Shown here: positions 49,390 through 64,000 of the stretch, piece by piece | How positions within the stretch are numbered: position 1 is the stretch's first letter | How the letters are laid out: every line of letters starts with the position of its first letter | Assembly: GCF_949628265.1 (NCBI RefSeq) | Contig: NC_088789.1 | Span: 6,626,886 to 6,690,885, forward strand | Direction of reading: 5' to 3' | DNA from: Cloeon dipterum | Lineage: Eukaryota > Arthropoda > Insecta > Ephemeroptera > Baetidae | Length of the DNA stretch: 64,000 nt | Program-made: the position numbers and the translations under genes | Notes under the pieces: model-generated | What the model saw: the letters and a program-made list of their open reading frames with translations, nothing else | Told to the model about the DNA's origin: nothing | Database searches by the model: none

Positions 49390-50190
49390 TAAAAAGTTTT
49401 GAGTTTATTTTAAATTTGGTTTATAACAGAAAAAAATTCATAAATAATTTTATACACGTGATTAAATTGTCCGTATAACTGTGCGAGTTATTCCATATTG
49501 AATATTCGTTGATAATATCGATATATAATGTGCATTGCGATTATTCTCACGTAGTCTTAAATGCTATAATTATTTTTTACACCTTTATATAAACCTAATG
49601 AAAAAATTATATATGATGGTAAAAAATATATTTGACTAACTATGCGTGCAGCAAAAAAATTTGCCAAGCATAAAGAGCAAACAACTATAATTATGGATGA
49701 GTCAATTTACTAACACACACATCATTTAAAATTTAAAAAAAAACATTTTTACGCGAGATCCGATTATTTTAATAGCTTTATAGACGCTCACCACTTAATT
49801 TGTTTCCAAGTAAGGAGAAAAGGGAAAAGGTTCCAAGCGCAGGCACACTTTATGCTAGTCTCCCCGTGTCTGAGGACGTGAGGATCAAACAACTTAAAGA
49901 AATTTCGGACAAATCAATAATGAGCCGGTGAGTCATTGCGCCCCAAGGAATGCCGCCATTCGTTTTTACCGCGCTTCGAGATGACTGTCGCACATGCGTG
50001 CTCTGCGCACTATCCCCCCACTCATGCGACTGGCGCACGGCCGCTCGCCGGCACGAAAACCTCGTGTTGTGTGTAGTGGTTGTCTGGTTGTGATTGTTTT
50101 GTGATTTATAAATTTTGCGTTCTGGATTCGCATGAGGTGCACGTGATACCAACTGGGTTCTAGAACTCAAATTTTCTTTTAAATTGCGAA
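49390..50190. other. Divergent promoter region of the CCDC66-like gene and NUFIP1
   Basis: AT-rich sequence followed by a GC-richer, CpG-containing block at 49860-50060. No gene was recognised. A splice acceptor-like tract before the ATG at 50193 suggests at most a short 5'UTR. Confidence 0.4.
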
Positions 50191-50192
50191 AA

Positions 50193-51863
50193 ATGTCGTT
50201 CCCGCACCTGAGAGCTGTTCCTCCGCCACCACCACCGCCCTTAAATTCCCATTACACCTTGCCAACTTTCGCTCTTCCTCCAGTGCAGTATTTTGGGCTT
50301 CCTAATCCTGGTGAGTTAAGGACTACATAATATTTATGTATGTAAGTAAATGGGAACGTAATGATTTGCATAATTTTTTCAGCAAGAGGCAGAGCGCAAA
50401 ACAGAGGCAGAGGTCGTGGTTGGTGTCGGAAACTTCCAAATGCCAATGTTTACAATAACAATAATCAAAATAAAGGAAATAATGGAACCAAATTTGGAGG
50501 AAATGGAAATGCAGGGAAAAAGCCGACTTGTGACAACTGCGATCGATGCTTTTCCTCTCCTCAAGAGCTAGCAGAGCACGTGTCTCAGCACCAAATCTGT
50601 GGACAAGAAGGGTGCACCTTTTCTGCTCACCCAAAAGTACGCGACCTTGACTTTGTAATAATTTACATACCTCTAGACTGATTATATTTGTTAGGTTGTT
50701 GCTAAACACATTGAAGTGCAGCATAAGAGTGGTTTATATGCTCGAATGAAAAAGGAAGCTGACGATTGGATTGAAGCGCGAAAAAAGAAATACCCCACTA
50801 AAGACAATATTGCTAAGAAAATTGAAGCGCGTGATGAGAGAATGGGTAAAGTATTAAATTATTAAATTAAACTTACAATAAGAATTGTTTTTACAGCGAG
50901 AGGGGAAAGAATCTCAAAACCGAACTCAAGATTTGCCGCCAGAGGCCGCAAAAATGGGTGGTCAAGACCCGCACGGAATCACCCTTATGGAAAGCCAGCT
51001 CAAAATGAACCTATTCCAGATCAACCTGCACCCAAGCTACCTGACTCAAGTCAAAGTGAACCTGACCAAGTAGTGACTAAGTCTGAACTGCCTGCCAAAG
51101 AGGTAATTCCCTCGAATTGGAAAAAAATTGTTCGTATCTTAACTAATTCTTTAATGTAGGAGCAGGCTGTGATAAATAATCCCCTTGCAAGCTTGGTAGG
51201 CCAGTACAACTCTGACAACGAAGACAGTGATCAAGACTCGCCTCCTGAGGAGGCACCAGTCAGGTAATTTAAACTATGTTGCTAGTTGCTATAGTGTTGT
51301 TCAAGTGATCTTGGTTGCGGTAGATGCTAAACTGGTTAGCAAAAATTAAAAACCTTGTTGCCATAAAAAATACAATTTTTAGGCAATCTCACTTTAATTA
51401 ATTTTTTAGTCATTAGTCTCATTCATTAATTTTTTTAATGTCGCAGTTTCCCATTATTCAATTACAAATAATATTGCATTGAGCAAGACGCGAACTAAAA
51501 TTACTAAACTCCTCAAATTCCCTATTTACATAGTAAAGGGTATGTCATTGTGCGTTTAAATTAAGAATTTATAAAGTATCCTACACCTGCTAATAATAAT
51601 TGTATTAATCCTTTCCCATCAGCCGTGAATTGAGTGGTCCACCGCTACCTCAACTGATTAAGGAAGTGAATCACATCCCTGTCGTTAGCAAGGTCCCTCC
51701 TAAGCTAAACCGACCTCGCATTGACCCTAGAGTGCAATTCAAGAAGAGGAATCGACCACCAACTTTACTCAGAAAGTTGCTTGAGCCTGAAATAAGGCGA
51801 GAAAGAAATATGATCCTTCAGTGTGTCCACTATGTGGTCAAAAATAATTTTTTCAAAAAGTGA
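50193..51863 (+). CDS. NUFIP1: FMR1-interacting protein NUFIP1
   Basis: Six exons, about 330 residues. The N-terminus is Pro- and Asn/Gly-rich (MSFPHLRAVPPPPPPP; GRAQNRGRGRGW). One C2H2 finger follows (CDNCDRCFSSPQELAEHVSQH), with a second Cys/His pair in CGQEGCTF ... HIEVQH. Then comes the NUFIP core WIEARKKKYPTKDNIAKK, an acidic patch after NPLASLVGQYNSDNE, and the C-terminal motif TLLRKLLEPEIRRERNMILQ ending VVKNNFFKK. These are the family hallmarks. NUFIP1 acts in box C/D snoRNP assembly with the R2TP machinery and in ribophagy. Start ATG 50193. Confidence 0.85.
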
Positions 51864-51869
51864 AACTTT

Positions 51870-52550
51870 GACATCTTCTCTTGTTAAGAGCAAACATACT
51901 ACCTGTTAAACATGTGTAGGAATCATCTGAAACTAAATAAAGGCATATATTGCAAGGTAATTATTGAGAATGTGATCTCCCATTCCTTGCGTAAGGGACT
52001 TTTTATAGTGTTGGAAGGCATCTCTTTTAAACTAATTTAAAATAGCCATTTAGGCATGAGTTTAAAGCTTCTTCAGTTGTAGACGGATTTTTAGAGGTCT
52101 ATCTAAAGGCCTTATTTTTACTTATTCCTTAAAATTGCAGCGAATTTTTTGTAAAGTTTTGATCTAAAAACAAATCATTTTTTTTTCAAGTTCAAACCTC
52201 ATGTTATAGATTTGCCTCAAGGTCTTGGCCATATTTCAGATTAATGGAAATTAGAGCCGCACCACCAACCACTGTGACCAAGCACCATCAAACTTCAATT
52301 TAAAAATTAAATTAACTGCGTGAGCCACCCATCAAAAATGATAAGCTACTGCCACCAAGCAACAATTCGGCTTAGGTCGTTTAACCAGCTGCTGCTTCAA
52401 TTTGTTGCGGCGGAGACCTCTAGATTTACCTGAATAACAAGGCTACTAAAAGTTAGGTTATAGGGGATTCTCAATAGATTGAAAATAAATTAACAAAATG
52501 TCGAGGTATTAATAAATTTTTAATATATTATAAACCATGGAACAAGAAGG
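51870..52550. other. Spacer without a gene
   Basis: AT-rich 3' flank between convergent NUFIP1 and TP53RK. Nothing recognised. Confidence 0.5.
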
Positions 52551-52552
52551 AA

Positions 52553-53459
52553 TCAACCAACCATACTTCTTTTTCTCCCTCGCATTCTCACATCTTCCAA
52601 TTTTTTTATGACTTCAGCTGCCTTAGAATTATTCTGAAAAGGTCAATGAATGCATCAGTAAAAATAGCCATAAAAAATAATTATTCCTACTTTGCAATAA
52701 GAGTCAATGATGTCTGGAATTAGTGGCTCCATGTTAGGATGAGTGGCAGCTAAAGCCCTTTCCAAGACATAGATGTCAACAGCTTTATCTTCAGCGCTGG
52801 CCTCTCCACCTCCCAAACCAAAGTCAATGAGAACCATCTCCCCGTTCAGATTAAGCAATATATTGGAAGTAGTTAGGTCGCCATGCGTGGTTCCAGCTTC
52901 ATGCATTTTGCCTGAAATGCAAACCTGAGTTATGATTTGTCTTATGAAAGACAAAGGACGAGTGTTTACCGATCAAATGCCCTAAATTACTGCAAATTTG
53001 TTTCAGCTCATCAGCTGGATTGGAATCCTTTTCCAGCTCTTTGATCTTTTGCTTTAAAGTGCGTCCGTTTCCGATCTCTTCCATTACAATGGTGCACTGG
53101 TCCACATCAACCATTAATATTTCAGGAGCCAAAATACCTATGTAGCCAAAAAAATAAATATACAAAAAGTTTCAAAATTGAGGTCGCAATAACTAACCAG
53201 CAGTCCTGCACTTCAAATTTCGCTTCACTTCACTCCGTAACCTTTGAGTAGAAAGAGATGAATCCAAAACAGGGTGTCGGTAGCCTTTAGAAAACCTCTG
53301 CTTGGCGATAGATGGTCTACCCTCATATGACCCCTTATAAACACGAGCCTCTGCACCTTGCCGAACCAATTCCCAATCGTTATTCAAATGAATGGCACAG
53401 GTCTTGATGCCCATTTTCTTTAATGCGCGCATTGTAGCCTTTTCGCTGCCCTCGGTCAT
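52553..53459 (-). CDS. TP53RK: EKC/KEOPS complex kinase TP53RK (Bud32)
   Basis: Four exons (53459-53197, about 53138-52970, about 52912-52693, 52635-52553), about 240 residues, the usual compact Bud32 size. Motifs: LVRQGAEARVYKG (nucleotide loop), KQRFSKGYRHPVLD, the catalytic loop HGDLTTSNILL and DFGLG. The C-terminal basic end, MRGRKRSMVG, is diagnostic of the family. Bud32/PRPK is an atypical kinase/ATPase needed for the t6A tRNA modification made by the KEOPS complex. The start MTEGSEKATM at 53459 follows a possible acceptor, so an upstream noncoding exon is possible. Confidence 0.92.
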
Positions 53460-53469
53460 TTTTCTAAAA

Positions 53470-54685
53470 AGAAGAATCAAATTTTTATTACAGGTAAAAA
53501 TTAAAATTTATATAAAATCGTGGCAATTTATATCTATGTATCAATTAATGTGTGTTTGCAATATCCACAATTTTATGCACACAATATGTATTCATTAAAT
53601 TTTATTCACGGTATTTTGTATTGGAAAATCGTCATATATCATATATCCTTTAACCCCTTGTCCCTACGCTCGTGCCAGGCCAAGTTAAGTGCACCTTAAT
53701 TTGGTGCAAATATGAGTAAGAGAACCTTGCAGACCCTATATTCGCACTTCGATTAATGGTTTTATGGTCTGAAAAAATTTTGAAACATAAAATTTCTGGA
53801 TTTTAATGAGAGTTAAAAAATCAGGTGTGTGCAGTAATATCCAGCCCCTATTTGCGCCTAAATTTGGTGGTGCGTGAATAGTCGTCCCACCCTTTAAAAT
53901 TAATAAATTTATCTGATTAAAGAGACGGGCATTACATACATTACAAAATATGTATCATACATAATATATAAAAAAGCAACAATCAATCAATTTTTCCAAT
54001 CGAATTAACCGGAAATAACCTTGCCTGGATGGCTTTGTTCAGTTTGATAAGTCTTGGGTTTAGGCTGGGTCAGGCCAAGGTCTGGCTGAGTTGGGTTGAG
54101 TCAGGGCTGAGTCGGCTGAGTTTAGGTGTTTTAGGTCTTCAATGTTGTTGTTTTGTAGCCTGGCGAAACACGTGTTCTCTACGCATGCCCTGTTTGTTTA
54201 GATTTGTATTTACGACTAATGGCAGAGGGCAGACCCACCTGGACGGCAGACAGTGGAATCTTTATGACATTGGTTGGAAGGAAGGGAGCGATGAAACATA
54301 GCGTAGAGCGTAGCGACTCATCTGTTGCAAACAGTAAAACAGTAAGTCCGTGTGGGGTGAGGCCCTAATTATTTTGATTGTCTAACCACCCGTGACCATC
54401 GATCCAAGAGAGTCTACGAGGCAGGCTGCGTTTGAATTGAATTGTTGAGTCGAGGAGCCGACTCCAAAGCTGTCGCCGGAAAACGAGCGATGGCAAAATC
54501 AAGGATCAAGTGATTTCTGCTGACACCATTATTATTTTGTCGATTTGAACTCAGCAGGAGACTTCTTCAGGGTGCCTGGATTTCGTAACAACCGATATCA
54601 AGTACGTATCATATATGTGTTGCACAATATGAATATTGAAATCTGACACATACATACGTGTACGTCGTATTGTATTAATATTATT
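53470..54685. other. Upstream region of the class II PI3-kinase gene
   Basis: AT-rich sequence, then a G/T-rich degenerate repeat near 54050-54130 (GGGTTGAGTCAGGGCTGAG). A likely noncoding exon ends near 54600. No coding frame is supported. Confidence 0.4.
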
Positions 54686-54690
54686 TAGCT

Positions 54691-61883
<7,193 letters not shown>

Positions 61884-62388
61884 TGAGTTTCAAGCTCAAA
61901 GCTATCTCCCCAACGAATACCTTTCCTCTATTATCCAGGTTATGTGTCTTTACAAAATGATAAGCCCGTGGTTAGCGCATGCAGCATTGTTTATTTAGCT
62001 ATGTAACCAGAATAGACGCGCGAGTCTCATTCAGTGTGCAAATATCACTCTACAGACGCAGGATAATCTGCTTTGTGTTTGTTGAATTTTGAATGCGCGC
62101 ACCCACAAAGAGCGATCATAATTTGGGTGTTGCAGTGTTCCGCCATCGCCTCATGAATTTTTCAATAGATCAGCGCTGCGTGCAAATTGGTGCGGGCTAT
62201 GATAATAGGATCGTTGCTATTTATCGAGCGCAACAATTAAAAAAGCTGCGCCCGTCGCCCGTCGTATCATTGACAACAGCGTTTGGCGTTATCTTGAGAT
62301 TATGTCAGTATTTACAGCGATAGCACTACGGAGACGAATGCTTTGAATTGCACAAACGACACAATAAATTTATTAGAAAAAATTTGAA
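61884..62388. other. Intron or spacer after the last PI3K-C2 exon
   Basis: An acceptor-like TTATCCAG at about 61939 leads only to a short frame ending LCVFTK, which is not PX-like. The rest holds nothing recognised, and the opposite-strand gene ends at 62389. Confidence 0.5.
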
Positions 62389-63872
62389 TCACGCGTCGCA
62401 CTCGTCAGACTCGTCGCTGTGCACAAAAGCTAAAAAGCTGGGGTGCACCTCGATCGGCTCGGGGGCGTCTGGCAATCGGAAGCTCAAAATGCCGTCGTTC
62501 TCGAATGCGAGGCTGTGGTGGTCGATCCTAGGGAAAATCTCGTTACCATACTCGGGAGGTGGGGTTGCTGGCGGAGTGTAAATGCGCGGCGGAGACACTG
62601 GAACCGGCCGGGGAGCTGCTGCCTTTTTCTTGGCTGGTAGACGCGGCTTGCTCTGAATTTTCGCGACCGGGCGCGGGCTCCTGGGCATCGTGGTCGCCAC
62701 AGGTGGTTCAAGACTCATTACTGATGCCGGTTCAGATTCCCAGTTGTTGTGGCTTTTCATCTTTTTGAAAAGCTCTTTTTCGTTGATGGCTTCATACGCC
62801 GGCGAGGGTGGCATCTCAACCGAGTACAAAGGTGGCGACTCCACTGAGCTAGAAGACGCTAGCACTGCCCGCGGATTGCGCCTCGATGGTGGTTCGCTCT
62901 TTGGCGCTTCTTTGGTCTTTTTCTTTTCCTTCTTTTTGTCCTTTTTCTTCCCCTTGGCTTCTGTGCCTGACACCACAAATGCATTACCTGGTGGGACCTC
63001 AGCGACCCTTTCAACAGGTTCCACTTCCCTGGCAAGTGGTTCAGCTACTCTTTTGGGAGGCTCCACTGTCTTTTTGGGGGGTTCTTTTGATTTTTTGAGA
63101 CGTGCATTCTCTTTTTCGCTAGCGCTTGACGTCTTGTAGATGCCTGCAGCCTTCAGGCGATCGTTGTTAAAAGCTTCTATAACTGGCACGGGAGCGTCGA
63201 CCGTGTTGGAAGGACCGTCTAAGTCTGTCTGAAGCAGCCTCCTGGGACCCTGTTTCGGTGGCAACTGTGGCGCTTGGTTGCTTTGTGGCAAATCGGGCAC
63301 TGGCGAGACAGGCAGAGGAGGAACTTCCTCGACGGCTTCTTTTGGTCGCGATGGCTCGCTTGCGCGTTTTTTTACTTTCTGGCTCTTCCGCAACGCCTTC
63401 TCCTCGGCCCTTCGCTGCTCTACCTCTCGCTTCTTCAGCTCCTTCATTCTCTCCTCTTCGGCTTTCCGCATTAGCTTCTCCTTTCTGCGATCCTCCTTGG
63501 TGCTCGACGTCCTCTGAGGCACCACTGGCGGCGGTTCGCTCCTTCTCGGCTCCGTCTTTCGACTGGATGGAGGCAAAGACTGGGTCCTCGGCACTGGAGG
63601 CGCCGGTCTGTCCTTCCTGATGACCACTCTAGGTGGCTCAGGTGGCGGACCTGACTCATCCATGTCCCATCGCTTGAACACTCCCTGCGTTGGAACGTTT
63701 GTCGAACGAGCGGAAGGCTCTTTCCTGGCGTTAGCTTCCAGGGTGGCTGTCATTTGGCTAACATTGCCAAGGCGCATCTGCCGCCGGAACCACGGAAATT
63801 TTATGCCCATTGTCACAGCGAGTACCACGAAGCAGCAGGAGCAGGCGATTGATATGAGGAATGTTGACAGCT
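62389..63872 (-). CDS. Last exon of a single-pass membrane protein with a long proline-rich tail
   Basis: One exon of about 494 codons starting at an acceptor (CTTCCCTCAG, 63873). The first residues form a membrane segment (TFLISIACSCCFVVLAVTMG) followed by KFPWFRRQM, so the remainder is cytoplasmic. The tail is rich in Pro, Arg, Lys and Glu, with repeated PPxP-type motifs (RPAPPVPRTQSLPPS, SPPRIYTPPATPPPEYG), a charged helix (KEDRRKEKLMRKAEEER) and an acidic end (SDESDECDA). SH3-binding and actin- or kinase-linked scaffolding is a reasonable inference. The extracellular part lies beyond the right edge and the family is not recognised. Confidence 0.7.
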
Positions 63873-64000
63873 CTGAGGGAAGAGAGGCAAATTAGTCTCC
63901 TGGAAAATGAATATCAGTTTACAAATAAATGATGGCCTGTTTTAGTTCAATTTTATCTAAATAGAAGAAATTGACTTAAATGAGTGGCGTGACACTGGAA

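Noticed and set aside
62443-63895. Long plus-strand frames opposite the membrane-protein exon
   Set aside because: They mirror the compositional bias of the Pro/Arg/Lys-rich minus-strand exon and lack any protein pattern.

Overview
The window is nuclear DNA of an arthropod, most likely an insect. It is AT-rich, its genes are split by short GT-AG introns, and the recognisable genes are conserved animal ones. No bacterial-style operons are present. All gene models below were assembled by hand from reading frames plus splice signals.

Left flank (1-5.1 kb): 5' exons of a PDGF/VEGF-receptor-like gene (minus strand), including two tandem alternative exons for the same half of Ig domain 2, then mostly empty DNA with a core-promoter-like block and a foldback repeat.

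Centre (about 5.1-36.7 kb): an unusual accessory island. It encodes a MOV10-like SF1 helicase, a 491-bp x7 tandem array, a BAH-domain C5-cytosine methyltransferase with all catalytic motifs, two BEN-type proteins, and a very large tyrosine-recombinase gene. The recombinase carries zinc fingers, AT-hook-like tails and a tandem array of 55-codon exons. After these come a two-module coiled-coil gene that shares its N-terminal exons with the recombinase, three paralogous small coiled-coil genes, a small acidic/basic protein and a small membrane protein. The 7-mer CGGGNTG (either strand) was counted by eye at roughly 75 non-redundant sites in this 31.6 kb, against about five in the other 32 kb, and the change in density is abrupt. 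Several promoters share an E2F/CCAAT-like block. My reading is that this is a giant tyrosine-recombinase mobile element, or a related selfish or domesticated island. It probably uses sequence-specific binding, DNA methylation and S-phase expression. That interpretation is inference; the gene content and the motif density are seen directly.

Right flank (36.7-64 kb): ordinary host genes. These are SNRNP40 (-), ZNF330/NOA36 (+), an unrecognised conserved-looking protein (-), a CCDC66-like protein (-), NUFIP1 (+), TP53RK/Bud32 (-), a class II PI3-kinase (+, PX/C2 end not in the window) and the last exon of a membrane protein with a long proline-rich tail (-).
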